Shown here: in pieces, positions 37,504 through 47,038 of the stretch | Position numbering within the stretch: the first letter of the stretch is position 1 | Layout of the letters: every line of letters starts with the position of its first letter | Assembly: GCA_009602735.1 (NCBI GenBank) | Contig: WELA01005894.1 | Span: forward strand, 144,328 to 208,327 | Length of the DNA: 64,000 nt | Direction: 5' to 3' | Source: Mesotaenium endlicherianum | Lineage: Eukaryota > Streptophyta > Zygnematophyceae > Zygnematales > Mesotaeniaceae | Position numbers and translations under genes: made by a program | Notes under the pieces: generated by a model | The model's input: the letters and a program-made list of their open reading frames with translations, nothing else | What the model was told of the DNA's origin: nothing | The model's database searches: none

Positions 37504-37942
37504 TGGTACCAGTTATATTTTGATTGAGTCATAATTGCCTCAATTGCCTCATCCGTTTGAACTACCGAAAAAAGCTCGGTAGTTCAAAGCTAAAGATAGT
37601 TGGCATCTTTTAACAAAAAGCAATTGGCTCATAGTAGGCTCAGTGGGCTCATTGATTTTCAGATATGGTTCGTGCACAGTAGTGAAGCGAGTTTACTCGC
37701 AGGAGCGGATGAAAGAAAAAAATAACACCGGGCGCCGGCCCGGTGAGGTCACTTGGGTAATACAATGCGGGAGGATCAGCGGAGGCCGATGATAGAAGGC
37801 CGAAGCTACTCATCGGCCTAACAATTCGACAATTCCAGCGACTTTTTATGAAGTTTTAAAAAAATTGAAAAAAAAACTTGCGAAACCAAACAGTTGCATA
37901 TATATTTGCAACCGATCAGTTTCATTAAAGTAAATAGAAAAA
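37504..37942. other. Non-coding stretch with a hairpin cluster
   Basis: No gene was seen in these 439 bases. Hairpins: 37556-37568/37576-37588 (13 bp, perfect), 37687-37691/37696-37700 (5 bp), 37726-37733/37738-37745 (8 bp, GC-rich) and 37783-37792/37810-37819 (10 bp). Short repeats of the type TTGCCTCA and GGCTCA occur near 37530 and 37625, and one AATTCGAC octamer lies at about 37822. The ArsR promoter lies at the end. Confidence 0.6.
37878..37912 (+). promoter_or_regulatory. Promoter and palindromic operator of the ArsR operon
   Basis: TTG at 37878-37880, 20 nt, then TATATTTG at 37901-37908: an excellent match to the phylum promoter. Arms GTTGCA (37893-37898) and TGCAAC (37907-37912) form a 20-bp near-palindrome covering the -7 element, so the ArsR protein encoded next would block polymerase if it binds here. 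Confidence 0.75.
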
Positions 37943-38263
37943 ATGCGTAGAGACATTTTTCAAGCAATTGCTGACCCAACCAGAAGGGCAATTATTGCTT
38001 TAATTGCATTACAGGCAATGACACCAAACGCCATTGCTGAAAATTTCAACACTACCCGACAAGCGGTTTCAAAACATTTGCGTATTCTGACAGAGTGTGA
38101 ACTTGTAAAACAAGAATATCAAGGTAGAGAAATTTATTACTCTCTTGAAATTGATAAAATGAAAGAAATCGACAAATGGTTAGATCAATATCGGAAAATT
38201 TGGGAAACCCAATTTAACCAATTAGACAACTTATTAACATCAATTAAAAGAAATAAAAAATGA
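37943..38263 (+). CDS. ArsR-family winged-helix repressor
   Basis: 106 residues. Helix-turn-helix [21 protein letters not shown] (about 29-49) and wing ([13 protein letters not shown]) match the ArsR subgroup that pairs with AHSA1/SRPBCC proteins and lacks the metal-binding cysteines. It overlaps the next gene by 4 nt (ATGA) and is probably the regulator of the operon through the palindrome at 37893-37912. Confidence 0.92.
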   Translation: MRRDIFQAIADPTRRAIIALIALQAMTPNAIAENFNTTRQAVSKHLRILTECELVKQEYQGREIYYSLEIDKMKEIDKWLDQYRKIWETQFNQLDNLLTSIKRNKK

Positions 38264-38760
38264 ACAAATTACCATTTGAATTTAGGGTTGATAAAACAAC
38301 AAACACCGTATTAATGAGCAGAGAATTTGCAGCCGACCTTTCATCGGTTTGGGACGCATTTACTAAACAAGAAATACTTGACCAATGGTGGGCCCCAAAA
38401 CCTTTGGCATCAAAAACATATTCAATGGACTTTAAAGTGGGTGGCAAAAGATTTTACGCAATGGTTAGTACCGAAGGGCAAGAGAATTATGGCGTTCAGG
38501 AATACACAGCCATTAACCCTAAAACCAATTTGCAGTGGGCATCATCGTTTGCTGACAAAGACGGAAACATAAACACACAATTTCCAACTTCAAATTGGGA
38601 ATTGAATTTTAGCGAACAAAATGGAATAACAAAAGTGAACATTGCAATAAAGCACAAAACCCTTGCTAACATTGAAATGCTCATCAAAATGGGTTTCAAA
38701 GAAGGTTTCACTATGACATTAAATGAACTGGAAGAATTATTACATCATATAAAAAATTGA
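38260..38760 (+). CDS. SRPBCC / AHSA1-domain protein
   Basis: 166 residues. Single AHSA1-type helix-grip domain: [26 protein letters not shown] near the N-terminus (the FTKxExLxxWW signature) and a long C-terminal helix ([13 protein letters not shown]). Such domains bind hydrophobic ligands. ArsR-AHSA1 pairs are widespread and of unknown physiological role. It lies 3 nt before the hydrolase gene. Confidence 0.9.
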   Translation: MNKLPFEFRVDKTTNTVLMSREFAADLSSVWDAFTKQEILDQWWAPKPLASKTYSMDFKVGGKRFYAMVSTEGQENYGVQEYTAINPKTNLQWASSFADKDGNINTQFPTSNWELNFSEQNGITKVNIAIKHKTLANIEMLIKMGFKEGFTMTLNELEELLHHIKN

Positions 38761-38763
38761 GAA

Positions 38764-39627
38764 ATGAAAAAGGGAAAAATTCAATTTCTTAAACCAATCC
38801 TATTTGTTGCAATTATGTTTGTAGCATCTACTTTAAACGGACAACAAATTAAACCTTCCAACAGCGGGTATGCACCCGTTAATGGTATCAAAGTATATTA
38901 CGAAGTATATGGCGAGGGCAGGCCCATAGTTTTATTACATGGCGCTTTTTATACAATTGAAATGAACTGGAGCCAATTGATCCCTGAGTTGTCAAAAACC
39001 AGGAAAGTAATTGCCATTGAATTGCAAGGACATGGACATTCACCCTATTCAGATAGAAAATTATCATTTCCTGCTTTAGCAAGTGATGTGGAGGAAGTAA
39101 TGGATTACCTGAAAATTGACAGTGCCGATGTAGCAGGATATAGTATGGGTGGCTCTGTGGCTTACCAGTTTGCTATACAAAGCCCCAGGCGGTTAAGAAA
39201 ATTAGTGATCATTTCTTCTACTTATAAAAGCAGTGGCTGGTTACCCGAAGTAACCAATGCGTTTAAAGCATTCAAGCCTGAATTTTTTTCGAATAGCCCT
39301 TTCGAAACCGCATACGACGCGATTGCCCCTGATAAAACAAAATGGACAAAGTACTTAGAGCAGATGATTGCTTTCGCCCAGACTCCAATTGACCTCGGTG
39401 AGTCCAATGTTTCTAAGATATCCTCGCCTGTATTGATCATTTCCGGTGACAATGACGGACTGGATAAAGTTGAGCTGGCAAAAACATATCAATTGCTAGG
39501 AGGTGGGGGGTCTGATCTACGGCCAATGCCAAAATCGCAATTGGCTATTGTCCCTTCACAAGGACATGTCAGTTTGATGATGCAGACGACTACGATCCTG
39601 ACTTATATGAACAGTTTTTTAAATTAA
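38764..39627 (+). CDS. Exported alpha/beta hydrolase
   Basis: 287 residues with a signal peptide (FLKPILFVAIMFVASTLNG). Oxyanion loop LLHGAF (57-62), nucleophile elbow GYSMGG with S127, acid in SGDNDGLD, and histidine in SQGHVSLM near the end, so the triad is complete. Similar to meta-cleavage hydrolases, haloperoxidases and esterases. Third gene of the ArsR operon; an exported enzyme beside an AHSA1 protein suggests processing of an external small molecule. Confidence 0.85.
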   Translation: MKKGKIQFLKPILFVAIMFVASTLNGQQIKPSNSGYAPVNGIKVYYEVYGEGRPIVLLHGAFYTIEMNWSQLIPELSKTRKVIAIELQGHGHSPYSDRKLSFPALASDVEEVMDYLKIDSADVAGYSMGGSVAYQFAIQSPRRLRKLVIISSTYKSSGWLPEVTNAFKAFKPEFFSNSPFETAYDAIAPDKTKWTKYLEQMIAFAQTPIDLGESNVSKISSPVLIISGDNDGLDKVELAKTYQLLGGGGSDLRPMPKSQLAIVPSQGHVSLMMQTTTILTYMNSFLN

Positions 39628-39966
39628 ATAGAAGCAGGAGGACACATAAGACGGTTTCAAACATGGAGGCTGGATAGCAGCTACCGGTTGCCAAAACAGA
39701 GTGATCGCCAATAAAAGAATGGCCCACCAATATCTTTGTTTAACAAATTGTGCCTTGCACAGCTGAAAATAACGTCCTTAAATAATAGAAAATCAGGCGC
39801 TTAGTTAGGCGACCATTTCCAAATCCGCCAGGAAGTGATTCGAGAAACGTCCACTCCGGGCAACAGGCGCCTCTCGCGATAGTAAGGGACGTTTTTCTTT
39901 GGTAGCGGCCACCCCGACGAACAATGAAAACGGGTAGGTTGCAATATATATATCTAAAATTTAGTA
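39628..39966. other. Intergenic region with direct repeat copy 1
   Basis: No gene is supported in these 339 bases. They hold a 45-bp repeat (39820-39864) and a stem AAACGTCC (39845-39852) / GGACGTTT (39887-39894) followed by T, which may terminate transcription. Confidence 0.6.
39820..39864 (+). repeat. 45-bp direct repeat, copy 1
   Basis: Identical at 38 of 45 positions, without gaps, to 40987-41031. Both begin CAAATC and end GGGCAAC, and both are followed or overlapped by a stem-loop. Confidence 0.8.
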
Positions 39967-40257
39967 TTACTTTGATCCCATGTTTAGCAGTTTGAACATT
40001 TCCCGCGTAATGCATTTCACATTTGCTGCAATTTCTTCTGCCGTACAGCTCACTATCTTGAGGTTGACCGGCAGCCCCTCCTTTGTTTCCATCAAATCCA
40101 TATGCAGCATATCAGTTTCTTGCGGCAATTCCCGCCCCTTCAACTGACTGAACGTGCTATATGCAAATTCTCGGTCGTCTCCCAGGTTGAACGACCCATA
40201 GGACTCGAATCCATCAATTGTTCGTAACCGAAGTATGACATAAAACATAGTTCTCAT
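39967..40257 (-). CDS. Small conserved protein of unknown function
   Basis: 96 residues from ATG at 40257 (MRTMFYVILRLRT). It resembles small cytoplasmic proteins I know only as hypothetical from Sphingobacteria and Chitinophagales, with the pattern FESYGSFNLGDDRE, LHMDLMET, GLPVNLK and ITREMFKLLN. No domain recognised. A longer frame starting at 40347 lacks support. It lies between the two 45-bp repeats together with Hsp20. Confidence 0.7.
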   Translation of the reverse strand: MRTMFYVILRLRTIDGFESYGSFNLGDDREFAYSTFSQLKGRELPQETDMLHMDLMETKEGLPVNLKIVSCTAEEIAANVKCITREMFKLLNMGSK

Positions 40258-40499
40258 AACAATCGATTTATACCGCTGTGATAAACAGAAAATTAGTCGA
40301 TAACACGCTAATTTTTCCATCAGGCAATCACGATGCCATCTTCTCATTTATGCAAAAATGACATACCGCCTTATCGCTTTTTAAGATATGATGTCGATAA
40401 TTTTCGCCTGTATTTTTCTGAACAGCTGTCATTTTTTCAACAGTAAGTCAATTGGCATTCATATTGATCTGCGAAAATTAACCTTAAAAACGAAAAATC

Positions 40500-40961
40500 A
40501 TGAACAACATCATCAAAAGAGCGGACAATCGTCCGACCACATTTGGAAGTGTTGTGGATGAACTCTTCCAAAGTAATTTAAATCGTTTTTTTGACGATCG
40601 GCCTTGGGGTTTCAACGGTTTACAGTCGGATACCCGCGTACCGGTGAACATCGTCGAGACCGATACGGCCTATGAGGTTCAGGTGGTCGCGCCGGGCTTG
40701 AAGAAAGAGGATTTTCAACTGGCATTTACAGTCGATACCCTGACAGTCTCTTTCGAGCACAACGAACAGAAAATGGAAAGTGATCAGCGAAAATGGATAC
40801 GCCGGGAATACCGCTCCACATCCTTTTCCCGCAGTTTTACTGTAGACAGTACGGTAGATGTAGAAAAAGCGAATGCCCGTTATGAAAACGGAATATTATC
40901 GCTCACGCTTCCTAAAAGGGAAGAGGCTAAGCGCATTTCGCGTAAGATCGCGGTGCAATAA
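40500..40961 (+). CDS. hsp20: Hsp20 / alpha-crystallin small heat shock protein
   Basis: 153 residues with the alpha-crystallin domain from about 45 (VPVNIVETDTAYEVQVVAPGL), the conserved ARYENGILSLTLPK, and a C-terminal KRISRKIAV tail whose I-x-V type motif mediates oligomer contacts. An ATP-independent holdase. A terminator follows at 41035. Confidence 0.94.
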   Translation: MNNIIKRADNRPTTFGSVVDELFQSNLNRFFDDRPWGFNGLQSDTRVPVNIVETDTAYEVQVVAPGLKKEDFQLAFTVDTLTVSFEHNEQKMESDQRKWIRREYRSTSFSRSFTVDSTVDVEKANARYENGILSLTLPKREEAKRISRKIAVQ

Positions 40962-40986
40962 TTAAGGGGTCAATACAAATCAGCCT

Positions 40987-41031
40987 CAAATCTGCCAGCA
41001 AGTGATTCGAAAAGTGTCCAGTCAGGGCAAC
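40987..41031 (+). repeat. 45-bp direct repeat, copy 2
   Basis: See copy 1. Its parts GATTCGAA, TCCAG-TC and GGGCAAC recall the T arm and 3' acceptor of tRNA-Gln at 34665-34683, though with extra bases between. It may mark an island edge (inference). Confidence 0.75.
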
Positions 41032-41034
41032 GCG

Positions 41035-41068
41035 AATGGACAAATCGATTTTTTTCGGTTTGTCCATT
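41035..41068 (+). terminator. Terminator of hsp20
   Basis: Arms AATGGACAAA (41035-41044) and TTTGTCCATT (41059-41068) followed by TTTATTTT. Confidence 0.8.
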
Positions 41069-41177
41069 TTTATTTTCGCTTAAACCATCGCCAACACAGA
41101 ATATTAGCCGAGTAGCTGATTGAGCCGACCAGCATATTCTGCCGGCAGTTTTAATCACCCGCGCTTTGCATTATTAT

Positions 41178-41519
41178 CTATTTGCCCTGTATCTTTTTCA
41201 CAAAGTCAGGCCGCGGCAAAAATTGTATTCTGTGGCCGGTCCTGCGTTCTTCGAATACCCCCTGTTCTGCAAGACCATTTAAATCATTTCTTGCCGTTTG
41301 ATTACTGACTCCAAAATTATTCTGTACTTGCTGAACCGTAAAAAACAGCGTAGTATCCTGCATCAGTTCCTGTAGAAGGATGATCTGGCGTTCATTAAAG
41401 TTGGTATGTCTGAGCAGGGTTAACGCGTTCTGCTTTTCCGTCGTTTTTTGCTTGATATAATGCTTAAGTTCATCCAGCGCTTTGACTATTGATTTGAGAC
41501 AGCCCCTTTTTATTAAAGA
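41178..41519 (-). pseudogene. 5'-truncated Fic-family protein remnant
   Basis: The frame is open from just after a TGA at 41520-41522 to the stop at 41178, but the first ATG is only at 41363. The translation contains LRHTNFNERQIILLQEL and a winged helix (VQNNFGVSNQTARNDLNGL) as at the C-terminus of Fic proteins. The catalytic HxFx(D/E)GNGR region is absent, so AMPylation activity is not expected. Most likely a deletion relic between the island and the SusD gene. Confidence 0.6.
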
Positions 41520-41541
41520 TCATCCACACGATATTGGATCA

Positions 41542-43542
41542 CTATTTTTTAAGGTACCCATAATACTCATCATCCGTTGCACAATCCCACCAAACCGGCA
41601 TACTCCAGATATTGGGATCAGCTGCATGCGCATTTAAGGCAAGTGTATTTACAGAGTTGTAATTGATCTCATATACGGGTGGCAACTGCCAACGGCGCAT
41701 CCAGTACCTGGGATCTGTTGGAGAACCACCTGTTAACTGTGACTGGCCTGTAAACAAAGGTCCTCGCTGATAACCCGGATAAACAACGCCAAAGCCAGCT
41801 ATGTTGCCAGCGCTGAAATTGAAGCGTCGCATATCATTCCAGTTTTCAATGCTGCAACCCATGGCCACATACTTTTGCAGCATGATATCTGACATGGTCA
41901 GCGCACCGGGGGCAACGGCAGCACTCGCCATATAAGCACTGATGGCGTTTTGATCCATAGGCGCCATATCAGGATTGGTAGCAGTATACCCGGCGGCTTT
42001 CCATTGGCTCAGCTTAGTCTGCATCATATCCATGTGTGCCTGGATACCGGCTTTATATGCCGTATATGCATTTCCCATATCGCCTTTTCGCATATAAACT
42101 TCAGCCTTGATAAAACACATCTCATGGTAAGTCACGATCTCCTGGTCAGAAACAGGCCGAACCTGGAACGACCCTGTAGACGCCACCACGCCGGCGTTAA
42201 ATGCGGCAGTAGAAGGATACCAACTCACATCCGTTTGCCCCTGTGCAGTGATGCCTGATGTGGCGACTGAGCTGCTACGCAGGTTTACATAAATGGTATC
42301 GCCTGCATACAGGTAATTGGTACTGTTTATAAAAATAGAACCGGCTTTGTAGATCACCACTACGTTATTGCCACTGCTGCTGGCATCATAACGTCCTGCT
42401 GCTATTTGTGCGGCAGTAAAATTTGCACGGTCCGTTGCATCGGCAATAGTGTATGTTATTTTCGTATTTGCAGCGGCGTAAGTAGGTGTTTGAATAGAAG
42501 TGGCACCTCCTTTCAACAAGCGGGCTGCAGGACCATAAGAATCCACACCCTGTGAACGGGTCCAGGTATAAGACGCTACCTTACCATTACCATCCAGTTG
42601 CACGCCCGACATATAAGCAGGTACAATTTTACTCATGCGGGGATCCGTTACACCTGAACCACGCATATTGGTCAGCAGGTTATAATAGTATTGAGAAATG
42701 CGGTTGGAACTTCCGTAAGCCGCATAGTCAAAGTTGCCATTGGTTACTACCGGGTCGCCATACAAATAATCGGTTACTGTGCTGTTGTTAAAGCCAGGGC
42801 CTACTATATTGTCGGCAATAGACTGAGGCCCCTTCGATAAACAATACAGAACAGAATCCGGATTGAACGATGCTTTTTTCGACAGCTTGAGCATATAACG
42901 GGCTTTCAATCCCCAGCACATTTTTATCCACTTGCTTACATCCCCGCCGTTCCACAGATCGCCGGTAGCCAATGCGGGCGCCCCGGCATCTTGTGTTTTA
43001 CCGAACAAGCTGATGGCTTCATTCAGTTTTGCCATGCATCCGTTATAAATGGTTTTGCCATCATCTGGCTTGGGACTCGGGTTCCCCGTTCCTGCCTGTG
43101 TATAGGGCATTTCTCCATACAGGTCCAGCATCTGCATATAACCCAATGCATGGAATACATCGGCAGCAGCCATATAATGATAGGCCCCTTGCTTCTGGGC
43201 GGAGTTATACAAATCAACCACATTGGAAGACACTTCCACAAACCATGTTTGATAGGGCGTTGTTGAATTGCCGCTTGAACATTGCCATGTGGTGCTGAAT
43301 GTATTAGGGTTGCCGCTGTTAGAATAATAAACGCCTGCCTGGCATGCCGTACGATAATTGGTAACGCCTGATGTGTACTGGTAAAAATGTTCAATCCAGG
43401 GTAACCTGTTTTGAACCAATACGTTTTTATTGTTTGGGTTATCCGTATCCGTATTTACATCCAGGAACTTCTTACATGAGGTTGCTCCCAGTGCAAGCAG
43501 TGAAATCGCCAATATATATTTTGAGCTTTTCATAATCTTCAT
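41542..43542 (-). CDS. SusD/RagB-family outer-membrane lipoprotein, pair 1
   Basis: 666 residues. Signal II peptide with lipobox near LGATSC (C23 by the first ATG), then SusD-like helical TPR sequence (AADVFHALGYMQMLDLYGEMPYT, and NDMRRFNF near the end). SusD proteins form the lid over the SusC channel and bind substrate. It begins 11 nt after the SusC stop. A methionine three codons later is an alternative start. No glycosidase is adjacent, so the cargo is unknown. Confidence 0.93.
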   Translation of the reverse strand: MKIMKSSKYILAISLLALGATSCKKFLDVNTDTDNPNNKNVLVQNRLPWIEHFYQYTSGVTNYRTACQAGVYYSNSGNPNTFSTTWQCSSGNSTTPYQTWFVEVSSNVVDLYNSAQKQGAYHYMAAADVFHALGYMQMLDLYGEMPYTQAGTGNPSPKPDDGKTIYNGCMAKLNEAISLFGKTQDAGAPALATGDLWNGGDVSKWIKMCWGLKARYMLKLSKKASFNPDSVLYCLSKGPQSIADNIVGPGFNNSTVTDYLYGDPVVTNGNFDYAAYGSSNRISQYYYNLLTNMRGSGVTDPRMSKIVPAYMSGVQLDGNGKVASYTWTRSQGVDSYGPAARLLKGGATSIQTPTYAAANTKITYTIADATDRANFTAAQIAAGRYDASSSGNNVVVIYKAGSIFINSTNYLYAGDTIYVNLRSSSVATSGITAQGQTDVSWYPSTAAFNAGVVASTGSFQVRPVSDQEIVTYHEMCFIKAEVYMRKGDMGNAYTAYKAGIQAHMDMMQTKLSQWKAAGYTATNPDMAPMDQNAISAYMASAAVAPGALTMSDIMLQKYVAMGCSIENWNDMRRFNFSAGNIAGFGVVYPGYQRGPLFTGQSQLTGGSPTDPRYWMRRWQLPPVYEINYNSVNTLALNAHAADPNIWSMPVWWDCATDDEYYGYLKK

Positions 43543-43553
43543 TTTTTCATTGG

Positions 43554-46500
43554 TTAAAACATAATATTTACCCCGAAAGTGAAACTCGCTGTTGCAGGCA
43601 CACCCAGGTAATCAATACCTGTAGAACCTGAACCTCCTGTTCCTCCCGCAGCACTTACCTCAGGATCCATTCCTTTGTAGTTTGTCCATGTAAATAAATT
43701 GGTTCCCACAGCCGTTGCGCTAAGTCCCTTGACGATCTTCTTATTCTTGAAATAATCAGAGAAATCATAAGACAACGACAGGGAGCGCAGTTTCACCCAA
43801 TTCACAGAAGTGATAAAGTTGTACGAGTTGGCCGCATAATTCTGCCAGTACTGCTGGATGAGGTAGTTGCCGGAATAGGTTGTTCCATTGATCACGTACG
43901 ACTGTCCCGCAGTATAGGTTTGATTAAAATCAGCTCCTGTAAGGCTGTTAACGCCTGACACCGTTACCGATTGGCGATCGTTCTGTGTTGTTAATTTGCT
44001 TAACCCGTTTGTAACCATCGCATACTCTGTACCATTGAACACATCTCCTCCCCTGCGGATGTCGAGCAGAAATGACAAAGCGAATTTTTTGTAGCGGAAT
44101 GTATTGTTAAACCCGCCGATCCAACTCGGCTCACGATTACCTACCACCGGGTTGGTCGTGTTCAGTTTGTAGAATCCCGTAGAAGGATCTACCTGGTAGC
44201 GTCCGTTGGGTATTTCAACGCCTTTGGAATCCAGTTCACGCAAATATGGTTGTCCCGTCATTCCCAAAAAGTAACCACCGTTGGGAATAGATGCCGCTTT
44301 GATGGTTCCAAATTGAGCGTCTGTAGGATAGAAATAAGCTACACCCGGAATGAAAGCTCCCAGCCTGCCTTTGTTATAAGAAAAATTCAGTGTCGCATCC
44401 CATGTAAAATCCCTTGTTACGATGGGTTTGCCGGTAAGCGCTATCTCCATACCTGTATTAAGTACCGAGCCGGAATTGAGGGTACTGAAAATAAATCCGC
44501 CGGATTGCGCTAAGCGCGGCTGGCCGATCTGGTTCTCTGTTTCGCTGTGATAATAAGTATAATCCAAACCTATCCGTCCATTCAGGAACCTGAACTCGCC
44601 ACCTACTTCCCATGAGTTTTGGATCTCTGGTATCAGGTAAGGGTTGCCAGAGTAGTATTGGTTACCAATGCCGGTATATCCGCCAATGGAGATCGGAGGG
44701 TTTACATAAGTATTCGTTGCATAGGCATTGGCATCTTTACCAACCCTCGCCCAACTTGCCCGTACTTTACCGAAAGAAAGAATATTGTTTTTGGGCAACA
44801 ATTCCGTAAACACAAAAGATCCACTAACGGAAGGATAGAAATACGAGTTATTTTCCAGGGGCAATGTAGAAGACCAGTCATTCCGGCTGGTTACAGTGAT
44901 GAAAGCGATGTTTTTATAGGAAGCGCCAACTTCTCCATAAGCACCTACCAAACGCTTTCTCGTTGTACCATCCGTAAAGAATTTATTGGTCGATGCCATA
45001 TTATTAAAGCTGATGGTGCCGGCTGTAATAAAATTATATCCCCAATGGTTCTGGTTTGCTATCAGCGTATTTTCAGAAGTAGTTCCCAACATCAGGTGCG
45101 TATCGAAATCGCCAAAGGTTTTATGGAGATTGCTCATGACAGTTGTGGTAATATACCTGTAGTCATACAGGTCTTTGCTTAAGCGTCCGTTCTGATACAG
45201 TGGCGCAAGCGCAGATCCGGGAGCGATATACGTGTAATCATTGGTTGTGTACTGGTCGTATCCCAAACGGGCTATCACATCCCACCATTTTGCAATCTTA
45301 TAGGTTCCGTTGATGCCTCCGGTGATGCGCTTGGTTTGTGAAGTCAGGTTGTCTTTGTTGATAATCCAGTATGGGTTATCGATATCGTTTTCCAGAGGAA
45401 GCGTTCCGGCAAAAATCCGGTGTTGCGAACCATCCGGGTTGAGGTAATTCTTGATATTAAATGTTTGCGGGAAAGTGTACAACGACTGCATACTTCCAAC
45501 GCCGCTTCCATACAATCCGGCTGTAGTGAGTGTTCTGTTGATATTAGCAATGGAATAGGCAACATTCGCATTCAGTGTTAAAGCTCCATACTTCTGTTCG
45601 CCGTTAAAACGAAAAGTAGTTTTACCATATTTTGTGTTGGGAACAATACCTGTTTGATCAAAATTAGATCCCGATAAAAAGAAAGAACCATTTTTTGAAC
45701 CACCCGATACGTTTACGTTGTTATCATACACAATACCGTTCTGAAAGAAGTTGCCGATGTTATTGTATAGCGTATCTGCTGCTGTAAGTTTTTGTCCCCA
45801 GTTGCTATATGAAATATTGTTAAGCACACCGTTGCTGGAATAAACACCGTTACCAAATTGGGTTTGAACTTCGGGTAGCTTATTTGCCCAGGAAGTACTT
45901 ACCTTACTGGTAGCATTCACCTTCACAACACCTTCGGCTCCTTTCTTTGTAGTAATAATGACAACGCCGTCGGCCGCCCGTGATCCGTACAACGCCGCAG
46001 CAGCAGCGCCTTTTAGCACCGACAGGCTTTCCACGTCTTCCGGGTTAACATCCATGATACGGTTGGAGAAAGTTGTGTTGCTGCGCGATAAACCATCGGT
46101 ACCTGTATTACCGGTAACGGTAGTTGAGTTATCGTATATAACGCCATCGATCACAAATAAAGGCTGGTTCTGCCTGCCCTCAGATGTAGAGTTACCACCA
46201 CGGATGGTGATAGATGCTCCGGCGCCTGCGGCACCGCTGAATTGCGTAATGTTTACACCGGGCACTTTACCCGCTAAAGAGTTAACAACATTGGTGTTTT
46301 TATTTTTCATCAGTTCCTGCGCATTCAGGTCAGTGACCGAATATCCCAATGCCTTCCGTTCTTTTTTAATACCCATCGCTGTAACAACCACATCATTCAG
46401 CTGGGCGGTATCTTTTGCCAGGCTTACCTGCATGCCCGCTACAGCTTTTACCTTTTGTGTGGTGTAGCCCACATAGCTGAATTGCAGTGTGGCGTTTTTA

Positions 46501-46703
46501 TTGGCATTGATGGTGAATTTGCCCTTATCATCCGTTACAGTCGACCGGTTGGTGCCGCTCACAGTAACAGTTACCCCCGCCAGCGGTGTTCCGTCGTCTG
46601 CAAGTACTGCTCCGCTGATGGGAACGCCTTGGGCCACGAGGTTGTTTGTCATCATGCTCATCAGCACAAGCATGACCAAACTAAAGAGCTTCCATTTTCT
46701 CAT
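43554..46703 (-). CDS. SusC/RagA-family TonB-dependent transporter, pair 1
   Basis: 1049 residues from ATG at 46703 (MRKWKLFSLVML signal peptide). A CarboxypepD_reg-like domain (ISGAVLADDGTPLAGVTVTV) precedes the plug with VVVTAMGIKKERKALGY and PLFVIDGVIYDN, the SusC signatures, then the barrel ending SFTFGVNIMF with a terminal phenylalanine. A longer start at 46808 lacks a signal peptide and is rejected. Imports oligomers across the outer membrane with TonB energy. Confidence 0.94.
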   Translation of the reverse strand: MRKWKLFSLVMLVLMSMMTNNLVAQGVPISGAVLADDGTPLAGVTVTVSGTNRSTVTDDKGKFTINANKNATLQFSYVGYTTQKVKAVAGMQVSLAKDTAQLNDVVVTAMGIKKERKALGYSVTDLNAQELMKNKNTNVVNSLAGKVPGVNITQFSGAAGAGASITIRGGNSTSEGRQNQPLFVIDGVIYDNSTTVTGNTGTDGLSRSNTTFSNRIMDVNPEDVESLSVLKGAAAAALYGSRAADGVVIITTKKGAEGVVKVNATSKVSTSWANKLPEVQTQFGNGVYSSNGVLNNISYSNWGQKLTAADTLYNNIGNFFQNGIVYDNNVNVSGGSKNGSFFLSGSNFDQTGIVPNTKYGKTTFRFNGEQKYGALTLNANVAYSIANINRTLTTAGLYGSGVGSMQSLYTFPQTFNIKNYLNPDGSQHRIFAGTLPLENDIDNPYWIINKDNLTSQTKRITGGINGTYKIAKWWDVIARLGYDQYTTNDYTYIAPGSALAPLYQNGRLSKDLYDYRYITTTVMSNLHKTFGDFDTHLMLGTTSENTLIANQNHWGYNFITAGTISFNNMASTNKFFTDGTTRKRLVGAYGEVGASYKNIAFITVTSRNDWSSTLPLENNSYFYPSVSGSFVFTELLPKNNILSFGKVRASWARVGKDANAYATNTYVNPPISIGGYTGIGNQYYSGNPYLIPEIQNSWEVGGEFRFLNGRIGLDYTYYHSETENQIGQPRLAQSGGFIFSTLNSGSVLNTGMEIALTGKPIVTRDFTWDATLNFSYNKGRLGAFIPGVAYFYPTDAQFGTIKAASIPNGGYFLGMTGQPYLRELDSKGVEIPNGRYQVDPSTGFYKLNTTNPVVGNREPSWIGGFNNTFRYKKFALSFLLDIRRGGDVFNGTEYAMVTNGLSKLTTQNDRQSVTVSGVNSLTGADFNQTYTAGQSYVINGTTYSGNYLIQQYWQNYAANSYNFITSVNWVKLRSLSLSYDFSDYFKNKKIVKGLSATAVGTNLFTWTNYKGMDPEVSAAGGTGGSGSTGIDYLGVPATASFTFGVNIMF

Positions 46704-47038
46704 AAGTATACTTTTTGGTTTTTGGTAAATTATTGTAGTAGTTATTCCTGAATATTGCCAGGTTGTTATAGACATAAAAATCAGGTAAAATATTGCATTT
46801 TCAGTCATTTTTTTTGTGCAAAAATCCGCATTCTAAAAAATGACTTCCAAAGCGCACATACAATATTAAGTCAATACAGCGTCTATATTACATACTAACA
46901 GGCCTATTTCTTCGCTATTTTTAATCTTTACGAAGAAACGGCCAGACATTCAAAAAACCGCAGAAAGCAGCATTCTTTTGTGAAGAGAGGTAAAAATCAG
47001 GGGTTGGACGGAGCAGTAAGCGGAAAAAGGGGACGAAG
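46704..47038. other. Intergenic region upstream of SusC pair 1
   Basis: 335 bases without a supported gene. The only structure noticed is an 11-bp inverted repeat AGTCATTTTTT (46803-46813) / AAAAAATGACT (46835-46845), 100-142 nt before the SusC start, which might be a regulator site or weak terminator for the GNAT gene. No TAnnTTTG element was found. Confidence 0.5.

Noticed and set aside
39740-40015. 91-codon minus-strand frame across the first 45-bp repeat
   Set aside because: Its most protein-like part is the translated repeat itself, which is also readable at 40970-41158; no start signal and no domain. Treated as repeat DNA.
40970-41158. 62-codon minus-strand frame across the second 45-bp repeat
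   Set aside because: Covers the repeat and the hsp20 terminator hairpin, so it is unlikely to be coding.
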